Assembly (NCBI RefSeq): GCF_025836975.1
Contig: NZ_CP107548.1
Span: 1,302,001 to 1,366,000, forward strand
Direction: 5' to 3'
DNA length: 64,000 nt
From: Pollutimonas sp. M17
Lineage (GTDB): Bacteria > Pseudomonadota > Gammaproteobacteria > Burkholderiales > Burkholderiaceae_B
Below the pieces are notes generated by a model. That model was not told the DNA's origin. It did not search any database and was given only the letters and a program-made list of their open reading frames with translations. A program made the position numbers and the translations under genes. Below are positions 8,821-17,582 of this stretch, piece after piece. Positions within the stretch are counted from its first letter, which is position 1. Each line of letters opens with the position of its first letter.

Positions 8821-8875
8821 ATTATTTATTTTTCGCTCTTAAGTGTCAACACTTTAATATATTGGTCGACAATAT
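8821..8875 (-). promoter_or_regulatory. Promoter of the CoA-transferase operon with two inverted repeats
   Basis: On the minus strand TTGACA (8849-8844), 17 bp, then AATAAT (8826-8821) makes a good sigma-70 promoter about 25 bp before the GTG start. The -35 box lies inside AAGTGT-CA-ACACTT (8841-8854), a perfect 6-2-6 inverted repeat. A second repeat, ATATTG-GTCGA-CAATAT (8859-8875), lies just upstream. Either is a plausible operator for the divergent GntR regulator. Confidence 0.55.
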
Positions 8876-8946
8876 TTCGAGAATTGTTCCCGGTTTCCGG
8901 ATCCGGCCCCGGTTATCGCCCGGCACTTTTAAGGTAAGATTGCGCC

Positions 8947-9621
8947 ATGGTTTCCACTCCTTCTCCCGCGCGCTCCGCCATACTTTCCCAGACCGTAGCA
9001 AGCGAACTCAAGCGTCTCATCTATTCGGGCGAGTTCCAGCCGGGCGAGCGCCTCAACGAAGCGGCGCTGGCCAGCCGAATGGGCACCAGCCGGGGCCCCA
9101 TCCGCGAAGCCATGAAGGTGCTTGCGGGCCTGGGCCTGGTGACGCCGGTGCCGAACAAAGGCGTGTTCGTCAGGCAGCTTTCCGTGCGCGACATGATCGA
9201 GGTCTACGAATTGCGCGCGCTGGTGTTCGCCTATGCGGCCGAGCGTGCCTGCGAGCATTTTTCGCCCCAGCATGCCGTCCAGTTCGAGCACCTGCTGAGC
9301 CAGATGGACGAAGCCTGGCGGGCGAACGACGGAACCCGTTATTACGAACTGAACCTGGACTTCCACGAGCTGATTCTCGAACTCTCGGGCAATCGGCGGG
9401 CCATGCAGGCCTACGACGACTACGTCAAGGAGCTGCACCTGTTCCGGCGCAAGTACTTCAACGTCGACGCCAACATGCGCCGCTCCAACGCCGAGCACCG
9501 GAAAATCTACCAGGCGATCTCTTCGGGCAATCCGGCCAAGGCCTGGGCCGCCGCCCAGCGCCACGTCCTCGATGGCCGCTCCAGGCTGCTTCTGACCATG
9601 GAAGCGCCATTGACGGCCTGA
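8947..9621 (+). CDS. GntR-family regulator, FadR/FCD subfamily
   Basis: 224-residue one-component regulator. The N-terminal winged helix spans about residues 15-78 (IYSGEFQPGERLNEAALASRMGTSRGPIREAMKVLAGLGLV). An all-helical FCD ligand domain covers about 85-212 (MIEVYELRALVFAYAAERA; DFHELILELSGNRR). Members usually bind a carboxylate or acyl-CoA and repress a neighbouring catabolic operon. It is divergent from the CoA-transferase operon across a 153-bp spacer with two inverted repeats, so it probably controls that operon and itself. Confidence 0.92.
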   Translation: MVSTPSPARSAILSQTVASELKRLIYSGEFQPGERLNEAALASRMGTSRGPIREAMKVLAGLGLVTPVPNKGVFVRQLSVRDMIEVYELRALVFAYAAERACEHFSPQHAVQFEHLLSQMDEAWRANDGTRYYELNLDFHELILELSGNRRAMQAYDDYVKELHLFRRKYFNVDANMRRSNAEHRKIYQAISSGNPAKAWAAAQRHVLDGRSRLLLTMEAPLTA

Positions 9622-9742
9622 AGCCGGGGGCCCTTGCCGAAGCGGCGCTCCGGCCTTTGGCAAACTCGTGCAAAATAGCGTCTTGGACGCCGAGGGCGCC
9701 ATGCGTTTTCCGCCTTCTCCTTCTCTATCTCATCCTGCCGAT

Positions 9743-10678
9743 ATGACCACGTTGCCTGGCGCTTCAACCACCGCAAGAACACAAGAATTCTGGATGGGGT
9801 TTCTGCTGGCGGGGCTGGGCGCGGTGCTGTTCTCGGCCAAGGCCATCGTGGTGAAGTTCACCTATCGCTATGGCGTCGACGCCCTGACGGTCATCGGCTT
9901 CCGGATGATGCTTGCCTTGCCGTTCTTCGCCGCGATCGGCTGGTTCCAGGCACGCAAGGCGCGCCAGGGCAAGCTTGCCCGGCTGACGTCCAAAGAGCGC
10001 CTGCAGATCGTCTTTTTGGGATTCATCGGTTATTACCTGTCCAGTTTTCTGGATTTTTTGGGATTGCAATACATTTCGGCCGGCCTCGAGCGGCTGATCC
10101 TGTTCATGTCTCCCACTTTCGTCCTGCTGATCTCGGCTTTCTTCCTGAAGCGCCCCATCGCACGCGGGCAGTGGGTGGCCCTGGGCCTGTCCTACCTGGG
10201 AGTGATGTTCGTCTTCCTGCAAGACCTGTCGTTCAGCGGCAGCCATGTCATGCTGGGTTCGGCCTTCGTGCTCGGCTCGGCGCTGTCGTATTCCTTCTAC
10301 CTGATCGGTTCCGGCGAACTGATCAAGCGTGTCGGCGCGACGCGCCTGGTGGCGTATGCGATGTCGGTGTCGGCGGTGATCAGCATGATCCATTTTTTCG
10401 GCGTGCTTGGGCTGGAAGGCCTGAAGCAGCCCTGGCCGGTTTATGAATTGTCGCTGGTGCATGCCTTGGTCAACACCGTTGCGCCAACCTTCATGATCAT
10501 GTGGTCGGTGGCGCGCATCGGCGCACCCATGACATCGCAATTGGGTTTGCTGGGCCCCGTGTCCGTGCTGTTCCTGGCCGGATGGCTGCTGGACGAGCCC
10601 ATCACCGTGCTGCAGCTGGTCGGCACGGCCTTTGCCCTGGCCGGGGCCGTCGTCCTGGGCCGCCGGCGTCCGGCCTAG
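9743..10678 (+). CDS. EamA (DMT) family transporter
   Basis: Inner-membrane metabolite transporter of the drug/metabolite superfamily, about 311 residues and ten predicted helices in two EamA repeats. The first repeat starts at WMGFLLAGLGAVLFSAKAIVVK and the second at LGSAFVLGSALSYSFYLIGS. The end carries the typical GLLGPVSVLFLAGWLLDEPIT. The start is uncertain: ATG 9743 is used here, but an in-frame ATG at 9701 or 9794 is possible and none has a good SD. The gene stands alone, convergent with the patatin gene. Substrate unknown. Confidence 0.88.
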   Translation: MTTLPGASTTARTQEFWMGFLLAGLGAVLFSAKAIVVKFTYRYGVDALTVIGFRMMLALPFFAAIGWFQARKARQGKLARLTSKERLQIVFLGFIGYYLSSFLDFLGLQYISAGLERLILFMSPTFVLLISAFFLKRPIARGQWVALGLSYLGVMFVFLQDLSFSGSHVMLGSAFVLGSALSYSFYLIGSGELIKRVGATRLVAYAMSVSAVISMIHFFGVLGLEGLKQPWPVYELSLVHALVNTVAPTFMIMWSVARIGAPMTSQLGLLGPVSVLFLAGWLLDEPITVLQLVGTAFALAGAVVLGRRRPA

Positions 10679-10718
10679 CGCGGCCCGTCCGCCGCCAAGG
10701 CAAGCGGCCGTAAGCCGG

Positions 10719-12068
10719 CTAGCTGGCGCCGCTGGCCTTGCCGGCGGCCTTTTCCATCAATTGTTCGATTTCCTCGCGATGAATGTCATGCGTGACGAAG
10801 CCCGACGCGTTTTCGGGCATGGCCAGGCGCTCCGGCTCGGCCAGCGTGCGGCGTATGTCTTCCAGGCCGCAGGCCCAGTGCTCGCGCATGGTCGCCAGCC
10901 CGAACTGGAAGTCCTTGTAGTGCCGTTCGTAGGGCCTGTTGCGGTATATGAGATGGATGACGTTGTAGCGCTTGCTGCAAGCCAGGTCCTGCGCCATGCG
11001 GCAATAGGGATCGCTTGCGCGGATATCGGCCGGTATGTCCTCCAGCAGGTGCTGCAGTATGTGGCGCAGGTATTGCGTCCAGCGCAATTGCTCTGTGATC
11101 AGGCGGGTGCGGCTGGAGTAGCGGATGTCCTTCATCCGGTCCGACACTTCGCTCATGTTGACCGGTACCTGTCCGCGCGCGCTCCATAGATCCACCTGGA
11201 ATACCAGGGTGTCGCGCAAGGGCCGCGATTCCAGCACCTGCGTGAGCGGCGTATTCGATACCAACCCGCCGTCCCAGTAGTGTTCGCCGTCGATCTCGAC
11301 GGCGGCGAAGGCCGGCGGCAAGGCGCCCGAGGCCATGAAGTGTTCCGCGCGCAAGGCCATTCTGGTGTTGTCGAAATACACGAAATTGCCGTTGCGCACA
11401 TTGACCGCGCCCACCGACACCTGCTGCCGGGCGGAATTGATCAGGTCGAAATCGCACAACCGTTCCAACGTCGCCTTGAGCGCGCTGGTGTCATAGTAGC
11501 TGGCGGTGTCGGGGCTGCCGGGCATGATGGACGAGGGCGGGGGGAGGCGCGGCTGGAAGAAGCCTTGCTGGCCGTTCATCAGGGCGCTGCCGGCGTGCAG
11601 GGCGCCCATGGCCTGGCGCATGGTGTCGTTCATATTGAAGAACGACTGATCGAGGAAGGGCGGGATGCCCGGGCCTCCGTTCGGCTGGCAGATGGTTTCC
11701 CAGAATTCGAGCAGGCGCGGCACGCGCATCCCGGGCGGATTTCCAGCGATGATGGCGGTGTTCAAGGCACCGATCGAGATGCCCGAGAGGCAGCTCAGCT
11801 CTATGCCCGCTTCATGCAGGCCCTGGAAGACGCCGGCCTGGTAGGCGCCCAGCGCGCCGCCGCCCTGCAATACCAGCGCCACGGTCTCGTAAGGCGGAAG
11901 GCCGGGCGTGGTGTTGACCGGAAGGTCGGCGTTTTCCAGCGCGGCCTCTTCGGTGCTGGCCCGCGTCGGAAGGCGGTGGGTATTGGCGGGCTTGCGTGCG
12001 GCCCGCGCAGCGAGGGTTCTGCCAGGGCTGCGCCCGGCGCCAGGGAAGAGTTCGAGCTGTCGACTCAT
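10719..12068 (-). CDS. Patatin-like phospholipase with C-terminal DUF3734
   Basis: 449-residue lipid acyl hydrolase. The patatin domain (about residues 60-290) shows the oxyanion loop LQGGGALGAYQAG, the nucleophile elbow GISIG with Ser98, and the partner aspartate Asp266 in WDGGLVSNTPL. The remaining part to about 440 matches the DUF3734 region usually fused to this type (KDFQFGLATMREHWACGLEDI). No signal peptide is seen, so it is cytoplasmic or membrane-peripheral. Its ATG overlaps the stop of the LysR gene upstream (ATGA), so the two are translated together. Substrate unknown. Confidence 0.92.
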   Translation of the reverse strand: MSRQLELFPGAGRSPGRTLAARAARKPANTHRLPTRASTEEAALENADLPVNTTPGLPPYETVALVLQGGGALGAYQAGVFQGLHEAGIELSCLSGISIGALNTAIIAGNPPGMRVPRLLEFWETICQPNGGPGIPPFLDQSFFNMNDTMRQAMGALHAGSALMNGQQGFFQPRLPPPSSIMPGSPDTASYYDTSALKATLERLCDFDLINSARQQVSVGAVNVRNGNFVYFDNTRMALRAEHFMASGALPPAFAAVEIDGEHYWDGGLVSNTPLTQVLESRPLRDTLVFQVDLWSARGQVPVNMSEVSDRMKDIRYSSRTRLITEQLRWTQYLRHILQHLLEDIPADIRASDPYCRMAQDLACSKRYNVIHLIYRNRPYERHYKDFQFGLATMREHWACGLEDIRRTLAEPERLAMPENASGFVTHDIHREEIEQLMEKAAGKASGAS

Positions 12069-13009
12069 GCTTGACCGCCTTTGGTGGGATGCTGCGTGCC
12101 GATGCCGTTCACCATACCACTTTCGGGATCGTCGGACAGGCTGGCGACGAAGGCGTCGATCAGGGCGCCTCGGTAGCGGGATTTGTGCAGCACCAGGGAC
12201 AGCCGCCTGCGCAGGTTCAGGAAAGGAGTATCCAGGATGCGCAGCCGGCCCGTGGCCACCGGATCGCTTGCCGCCGCGCGGGGCAGGCAGGCGATGCCCA
12301 GGCCGGCGATCACCGCCTGCTTGATGGCCTCGACCTGGCCCAGTTCCAGCACGATCTTGCCGGCGGGCAGGGCGCTGAGCGCTTGTTCGGCCTGCACCCG
12401 CATGGCCGACCCCCGCTCGCGCAGTATCCATTTGGCATCCTTGAAATGCCTGGCCTTCAGCTCGCTCATTTGCGCCAGCGGGTGCGAGGGCGCCGCGCAG
12501 ATCACCAGGGCGTCGTCGCGCCAGGGCAGGATTTCCAGTTGCGGGTGGTTGACCGGGCCTTCCACGCAGCCGATGTCGATGCGGTGCGCCAACAGGCCGG
12601 CGGCGATGGTGTCGGTGTTTTCGACACTGACGTGCAGCGACACGGCGGGATGCCGCTCCACGAAGGGGCCCAGCAAATCGCCCACCAGATAATTGCCTAT
12701 GGTGTTGCTGGCCCCCACCCGCAATTCCCCGGTCAGGGCCAAAGGCTGCTCGCCGCTCTGGCGCAGCATTTCGTGCAATCTTTCGATGATCTCCTGGGCC
12801 ATGGGCAAAAGCTCTTTGCCCCGCGGGCTCAGGTGCAGCCGGCCTCGCTCGCGGTCGAACAACTGCGCATTCAGCTGCCGCTCCAGCTCCGACAGCGCCA
12901 TGCTGACGGCCGGCTGGGTGACGAACAGGCGTTCCGCCGCCGCGCGCACCGTACCCGACGCGGCGATGGCAACAAAGACTTCGATCTGGCGTACACTGAT
13001 GGGGATCAT
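12065..13009 (-). CDS. LysR-family transcriptional regulator
   Basis: 314-residue LysR regulator: HTH at residues 1-65 (ISVRQIEVFVAIAASGTVRAAAERLFVTQPAVSMALSELE) and a periplasmic-binding-fold effector domain from about 90 (LTGELRVGASNTIGNYLVGDLL). ATG 13009 is chosen over the TTG three bases earlier. It is divergent from the YeiH-type exporter gene, the arrangement in which LysR proteins usually activate the neighbour, and is translationally coupled to the patatin gene downstream. The effector may be a sulfonate or other sulfur or C2 compound given the exporter family, but that is speculation. Confidence 0.92.
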   Translation of the reverse strand: MIPISVRQIEVFVAIAASGTVRAAAERLFVTQPAVSMALSELERQLNAQLFDRERGRLHLSPRGKELLPMAQEIIERLHEMLRQSGEQPLALTGELRVGASNTIGNYLVGDLLGPFVERHPAVSLHVSVENTDTIAAGLLAHRIDIGCVEGPVNHPQLEILPWRDDALVICAAPSHPLAQMSELKARHFKDAKWILRERGSAMRVQAEQALSALPAGKIVLELGQVEAIKQAVIAGLGIACLPRAAASDPVATGRLRILDTPFLNLRRRLSLVLHKSRYRGALIDAFVASLSDDPESGMVNGIGTQHPTKGGQA

Positions 13010-13070
13010 CAATAAATTTTATACAACAATTAAGGAATAGTGAATTTGCTTATGCGTTTGTCATATTTAA

Positions 13071-13087
13071 AATAACTTCACGTTATT
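13071..13087. promoter_or_regulatory. Candidate LysR binding site
   Basis: The 17-bp perfect inverted repeat AATAAC-TTCAC-GTTATT contains the T-N11-A pattern of LysR boxes. It sits in the 96-bp spacer between the divergent lysR and exporter genes, 19 bp before the exporter ATG, within an AT-rich stretch unlike the surrounding GC-rich DNA. Confidence 0.5.
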
Positions 13088-13105
13088 ATCAAATGCGAAT
13101 TCATC

Positions 13106-14206
13106 ATGGTTGGCCCTCTCCGCGCTTCGGCATCCCTGGCTCCCGCCGCCCACACGGCTTCGGCCATGCAGGCAAGGCCACTGGCCCAAGCGCAAGGGCG
13201 CGACGATACGGCCCCTCAGGCTCCATCGCCTCTTTACGGTCTGGTTCTGGCCGTGGTCGTGGGTGTATTCGCCATGATATTGGGGCGCTGGGCGCCCATT
13301 ATCGGCGGACCGGTTTTCGGCATTGTGCTGGGCATCGCCATACGCAATACCGTGGGGATCGGGCCGGTATTCAGGCCCGGCCTGCAATTCGCCTCCAGGC
13401 AGGTGCTGCAATGGTCCATCATCGCCCTGGGCTTCGGGCTGAGCATCCAGCAGGTGGCACAGACCGGCCTGGAGTCCCTATGGGTCACGCTGGTCACCAT
13501 CGCCGTGGCGTTCGGCACGGCGGCCCTGCTGGGCAAATGGCTGGGCATACCCGCCCGGCTCAAGACCCTGATCGGCGTGGGCACGGCCATCTGCGGTGGC
13601 TCGGCCATTGCCGCGGTAACGCCCATCATCAAGCCCGAAGACCATGAAACCGCTTTCGCGATTTCCACTATCTTCATTTTCAATATCGTGGCGGTACTGG
13701 CCTTTCCCTTGCTGGGCCACTGGCTGTCCATGTCTGACGCAGGCTTCGGCATGTGGGCGGGTACCGCCATCAACGATACCTCGTCCGTGGTGGCGGCGGG
13801 CTACAGCTACAGCACGGCGGCGGGCGACTATGCCACCATCGTCAAGCTGACGCGGGCGACCCTGATCATCCCCATCTGCCTGGCGCTGGCCCTTGTCGTG
13901 GCCTGGCGCGAAAAGAAGCAGGGCGCGGCCGGCTTCAGCCTGGCGCGGATCTTTCCCTGGTTCATCTTGTGGTTTCTGGTCGCCTCGGCCTTGCGTTCCA
14001 CGGGCTTGATTCCGGATCAACTGAACGCAAGCATCCATTTCCTGGCGCAGTTCCTGATCGTCGTGGCCCTGACGGCCATCGGCCTGTCGTCCGATTTGCG
14101 CCGCATGGCGGTCGCCGGGCTGCGGCCCATCGCATTGGGCCTGGGGGTGTGGATGGCGGTCGCGCTCAGCAGCCTGGCGGTGCAGCGCATGCTGGGGGCC
14201 TGGTAG
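13106..14206 (+). CDS. YeiH-family putative sulfate/sulfonate exporter
   Basis: 366-residue polytopic inner-membrane protein of the YeiH/PSE family (Cons_hypoth698). It has about ten helices, with the family motifs GGPVFGIVLGIAIRN, RQVLQWSIIALGFGLS, TAICGGSAIAAVTPII and GTAINDTSSVVAAGYSYS. The first 45 residues are hydrophilic and Ala-rich, longer than in some homologues, so ATG 13166 is an alternative start. It is divergent from a LysR regulator. Family members are linked to export of sulfite or sulfate during sulfonate breakdown; no such catabolic genes are adjacent here. Confidence 0.88.
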   Translation: MVGPLRASASLAPAAHTASAMQARPLAQAQGRDDTAPQAPSPLYGLVLAVVVGVFAMILGRWAPIIGGPVFGIVLGIAIRNTVGIGPVFRPGLQFASRQVLQWSIIALGFGLSIQQVAQTGLESLWVTLVTIAVAFGTAALLGKWLGIPARLKTLIGVGTAICGGSAIAAVTPIIKPEDHETAFAISTIFIFNIVAVLAFPLLGHWLSMSDAGFGMWAGTAINDTSSVVAAGYSYSTAAGDYATIVKLTRATLIIPICLALALVVAWREKKQGAAGFSLARIFPWFILWFLVASALRSTGLIPDQLNASIHFLAQFLIVVALTAIGLSSDLRRMAVAGLRPIALGLGVWMAVALSSLAVQRMLGAW

Positions 14207-14220
14207 GCCTCGTTCGTCCT

Positions 14221-14240
14221 CCGCGGCCGTCCAGCCGCGG
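14221..14240. terminator. GC-rich hairpin between convergent genes
   Basis: CCGCGGC-CGTCCA-GCCGCGG is a perfect 7-bp stem between the 3' ends of the exporter and the sirB2-like gene. There is no T tract on either strand, so it is at best a weak bidirectional terminator. Confidence 0.3.
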
Positions 14241-14252
14241 GAAGGCGGGCGA

Positions 14253-14627
14253 TCAGGCCAGCCAGGACATGGGGTTGTGCCGGATGGCCACGCCCACGAT
14301 ATAAAAGAAAATTGCGATGGCGATCAGAGCGGCGACACCGCGCGATGCCGGTGTCTTGCCGCGCTTGATGGCGACGGTACCCACGCCGATATACAGGATC
14401 AGGGCGACGATCTTGGCCAGTATCCATGGCTGCTCGGGCCCGATCATGGCGGCCAGGATCACGCCACAGACCAGCAGCACCGTATCGATGACGTGCGGCG
14501 CGATCTTGACGAATCGGCGTTGCAGCATTCCCGAGCCCGATACCGACCAGTACGCACGGATCATGAAGAAAACGATGCTCAGGCCGGCGGCCGTCATGTG
14601 CAGGTGCTTGATAAAAAAGTAATTCAT
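14253..14627 (-). CDS. SirB2 family membrane protein
   Basis: 124-residue protein with four predicted membrane helices, matching the SirB family in length and pattern: an N-terminal HLHMTAAGLSIVFFMIRAYWS, then VIDTVLLVCGVILAAMI, WILAKIVALILYIGVG and ALIAIAIFFYIVGVAIRHNP. The biochemical role of the family is not established. It is convergent with the exporter gene and 70 bp from the ABC transporter gene on the same strand. Confidence 0.87.
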   Translation of the reverse strand: MNYFFIKHLHMTAAGLSIVFFMIRAYWSVSGSGMLQRRFVKIAPHVIDTVLLVCGVILAAMIGPEQPWILAKIVALILYIGVGTVAIKRGKTPASRGVAALIAIAIFFYIVGVAIRHNPMSWLA

Positions 14628-14697
14628 CCTAGTGCTCGTAAGTGTGTGCGCTGGCAGTGTAGCCCAGCGGGCGCGATAGGCGGCCGGCCATATCGTA

Positions 14698-16506
14698 TCA
14701 GCTGGCTGGCTTCGGCGTGTCCGCCAGTTCCCAGGCCCCCGTGCCGTCCCCCTTCAGGATCAGCTGGCGTCCGTGATGCGCGTACAAAGTGCTGCGATGG
14801 CCCACGCTCAGAAGCACGGTGTCCGGCAATTGCCGGCGCACCAGGCGGTACATGGCGTCTTCCAGGCCTTCGTCCATGGCCGAGGTGGCTTCATCCAGGA
14901 ATGCGGCGCGGGGCGCGGCCAGCAGCAGCCGTCCGAAAGCCAGCCGCTGCTGTTCGCCCAGCGACAGGATGCGGCCCCAGTCGTCGACCTGGTCCAGGCG
15001 CGCGACCAGGTGGCCCAGCTGGATCATGGCAAGAATGTCCTCGACGCGTTCGTCGCGGGTGGAGGTCTGCGCCGGCCGGGGGTAGTACAGGGCGTCGCGC
15101 AGGCTGCCCTGGGGCAGATAGGGCTTCTGCGACAGGAACAGGGATTCCCCCTCGGGGCGGACGATGGCGCCCCGGCAATAGGGCCACAAGCCCGCCACGG
15201 CGCGCAGCAGCGTGGTCTTGCCCGAGCCCGAAGGCCCGCGTATCAGCAGCGATTCGCCCGGGCCGGCGGTCAGATCCAGGCTGTTCAGCAGGGTCGCCCC
15301 GTCCGGCGTCGTCACGGTCAACCCGCGCACGGCGAGTTCCCGCCCTTGTTCGCGCAGGTCCGGTTCGGGCAGGGCGCCGGCGTCCGCGATGGCCTTGGTA
15401 AAGCCGCTAAGGCGATTCAGCGTGGCACGATAGGTGGCGAAGCTGTCGTAGGCATTGCGGAAGAACGACAGGTTGTCCTGCAGACGGCCGAAAGCCTGTG
15501 CCGTCTGCATCAGGTCGCCCAGGCTGATCTGCTTGGAGAAAAAACGCTGCGCCTGGATGATGAAGGGAAAGACCACCGCCGTCTGGGTAACGGTGAAGTT
15601 GAAGCCCAGGAACTTGAGCGTCCTGTAAACGATGGCCCACGCGTTGCCGATGACATTGGCGAAGCGGCCGCGCAGCAGAGCGCCTTCCACCCTCTCGCCG
15701 GCATAGAAAGCGATGCTTTCGGAATATTCGCGCAGCCGCACCAGCGCATAGCGGTAGTCCGCATTGAAGCGCTCATTCAGGAAGTTCAGCAGAATCAGCG
15801 GCCTGCCGATCCTGATGGCGAACACCGTGGCGATGAGCACATAGGCGAACACCAGGAACACCATGGCGCGCGGCACGTCCAGGCCGAACACGGCCAGCGG
15901 GCCGGACAGATTCCACAAGATCAGGGTGAAGGCAAAGGTGGAGACCAGCGCGTTCACGACACCCATCGACAGCGACAGCGACATTTCCACGAAGGTGGCG
16001 ACATCCTGCTGTATGCGCTGATCGGGGTTGTCGACAGGCGTGTCCAGGTACTGGCTGCGATAGTAGGATTGCCGGTCCAGCCATTGCCCCAGCAGCTTTT
16101 CGTTCAGCCAAACGCGCCATCGTATGGTGAATGCCTGCTGCACGTAGAAGTCGATCAGCGAACGGACGATATGAGTGGCGGCCAGTATGGCGAACAGCAG
16201 CATGGCCGTCCAGAAGCCCGCTTCATCGAGCTTTTGCAGCGCGCTGTACATGGTGTTGTACCAGGACGAGAACAGGACTTCCAGGCGCACGCCGCACAAG
16301 GTCAGGAAGAGGATGAGCGCCAGCGCCGCCAGCGGCCGCCAATTGCGGCGGGGCGAGAAATACTCCGCCGCCAATGCCCAGAATTGCCGGCCCCACACGG
16401 TGAATCTGGTCAGGCCCCATATGATGGCCGCGGCCAGCGCCACGGTAATCGCATAGGCCTGGACCAGCCATATGCCGCTGTCCATCAATGCATTGTTCCA
16501 GTCCAT
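14698..16506 (-). CDS. SbmA/YddA-type ABC transporter, membrane and ATPase fused
   Basis: 602-residue half-transporter of the ABC_membrane_2 family (YddA/BacA-related, also like peroxisomal ABCD proteins). The N-terminal two thirds has about six helices and the family stretch RWRVWLNEKLLGQWLDRQSYYR with NPDQRIQQDVATF. The ATPase domain begins near residue 390. It has Walker A GPSGSGKTT, the signature variant LSLGEQQRLAFGR and Walker B AAFLDEATSAMDE. It should act as a homodimer in the inner membrane; relatives move peptides, vitamin B12 or fatty acyl compounds. The substrate here is unknown. Confidence 0.92.
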   Translation of the reverse strand: MDWNNALMDSGIWLVQAYAITVALAAAIIWGLTRFTVWGRQFWALAAEYFSPRRNWRPLAALALILFLTLCGVRLEVLFSSWYNTMYSALQKLDEAGFWTAMLLFAILAATHIVRSLIDFYVQQAFTIRWRVWLNEKLLGQWLDRQSYYRSQYLDTPVDNPDQRIQQDVATFVEMSLSLSMGVVNALVSTFAFTLILWNLSGPLAVFGLDVPRAMVFLVFAYVLIATVFAIRIGRPLILLNFLNERFNADYRYALVRLREYSESIAFYAGERVEGALLRGRFANVIGNAWAIVYRTLKFLGFNFTVTQTAVVFPFIIQAQRFFSKQISLGDLMQTAQAFGRLQDNLSFFRNAYDSFATYRATLNRLSGFTKAIADAGALPEPDLREQGRELAVRGLTVTTPDGATLLNSLDLTAGPGESLLIRGPSGSGKTTLLRAVAGLWPYCRGAIVRPEGESLFLSQKPYLPQGSLRDALYYPRPAQTSTRDERVEDILAMIQLGHLVARLDQVDDWGRILSLGEQQRLAFGRLLLAAPRAAFLDEATSAMDEGLEDAMYRLVRRQLPDTVLLSVGHRSTLYAHHGRQLILKGDGTGAWELADTPKPAS

Positions 16507-16582
16507 TCACACTCCCACACGCAGCGAGTCAAAAAGTTACAAAGACCGCATTGTGTGCGAAATGTTCCGGAAGCGCCAATGC

Positions 16583-17449
16583 TCAGAGCCGGTTCATGGG
16601 AATCTTCAGGTAATGCACCCCGTTGTCCTCGGGCGGGGGCGGCTCGCCGCCGCGGATGTTGAACTGGATGGCGGGCAGGATCAGCACAGGCATGTCCAGG
16701 GTCTTGTCGCGGGCCGTGCGCATGGCCACGAATTCATCTTCGCCGACGCCGTCATGGACATGAATGTTGTGCCGGCGCTGCTGCGCCACCGTGCTCACGC
16801 ATTGCCGCGAGCGGGTCTCGGGCGGATAGTCGTGGCAAAGGTATAGCGCCGTGTCCTCCTCCATGCCCAGTATGCGCTGGATGGAGCGGTAGAGCGCATG
16901 CGCGTCGCCACCGGGAAAATCGCAGCGCGCCGTGCCCACGTCGGGCATGAACAGGGTGTCGCCGACGAATACGCCCAAACCCTCGATGCGGTAGGCCAGG
17001 TCGGCGGGCGTATGGCCCGGCACATGCAGGGCCGTCGCCCGCATCGGGCCGATCTGGAAGGTTTCGCCGTCGCGGAACAGATGGTCGAACTGCCTGCCGT
17101 CGGGGATGAAGCCGTCCTTCAGGTTGAAGATGTCCTTGAAGACGGCCTGCACGGTTCTGATGTGCTCGCCGATGGCGATGCGCCCGCCCAGCCTGGCCTT
17201 CAGGTGGGCCGCCGCAGACAGGTGGTCGGCATGCGCATGGGTCTCCAGTATCCATTGCACCGCCAGTCCTTCGCGGCGCACGAAATCGATGATTTCGTCG
17301 GCTGAATCCGTAGCCGTGCGGCCGGATTTTGGATCGTAATTCAGGACGGCGTCGATGACGGCGCAGGTCCGATCGCCCTCTTGATGAAGCACGTGGGAGT
17401 ACGTCGAGGTTTGATCGTCGAAAAAAGACTGGACGCGGGGGCGGGGCAT
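16583..17449 (-). CDS. MBL-fold metallo-hydrolase (ETHE1/Blh-like)
   Basis: 288-residue metallo-beta-lactamase-fold enzyme with the metal motif THAHADH followed by HVPGHTPADLAY, VFVGDTLFMPDVGTARCDFPGG and LCHDYPP. This pattern belongs to the persulfide-dioxygenase-like/Blh group, so oxidation of glutathione persulfide or a related thioester hydrolysis is possible. The C-terminus (FNIRGGEPPPPEDNGVHYLKIPMN) is typical of the Blh-like subgroup. The ATG is chosen for the SD AGGAG 6 bp upstream; longer reading adds only non-conserved residues. Single gene. Confidence 0.9.
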   Translation of the reverse strand: MPRPRVQSFFDDQTSTYSHVLHQEGDRTCAVIDAVLNYDPKSGRTATDSADEIIDFVRREGLAVQWILETHAHADHLSAAAHLKARLGGRIAIGEHIRTVQAVFKDIFNLKDGFIPDGRQFDHLFRDGETFQIGPMRATALHVPGHTPADLAYRIEGLGVFVGDTLFMPDVGTARCDFPGGDAHALYRSIQRILGMEEDTALYLCHDYPPETRSRQCVSTVAQQRRHNIHVHDGVGEDEFVAMRTARDKTLDMPVLILPAIQFNIRGGEPPPPEDNGVHYLKIPMNRL

Positions 17450-17582
17450 GCGGACTCCTGGATTGGGGCGGGCGGATGCGGTGCGCACAATGGATGTTAA
17501 CAAGGGATGGCGGCTTGCGCTTGTGCGGGGCGCCGTCATGCAGCGATAATCGACGCTTGTCTTCCCACCTTCAAGAGGCCAT

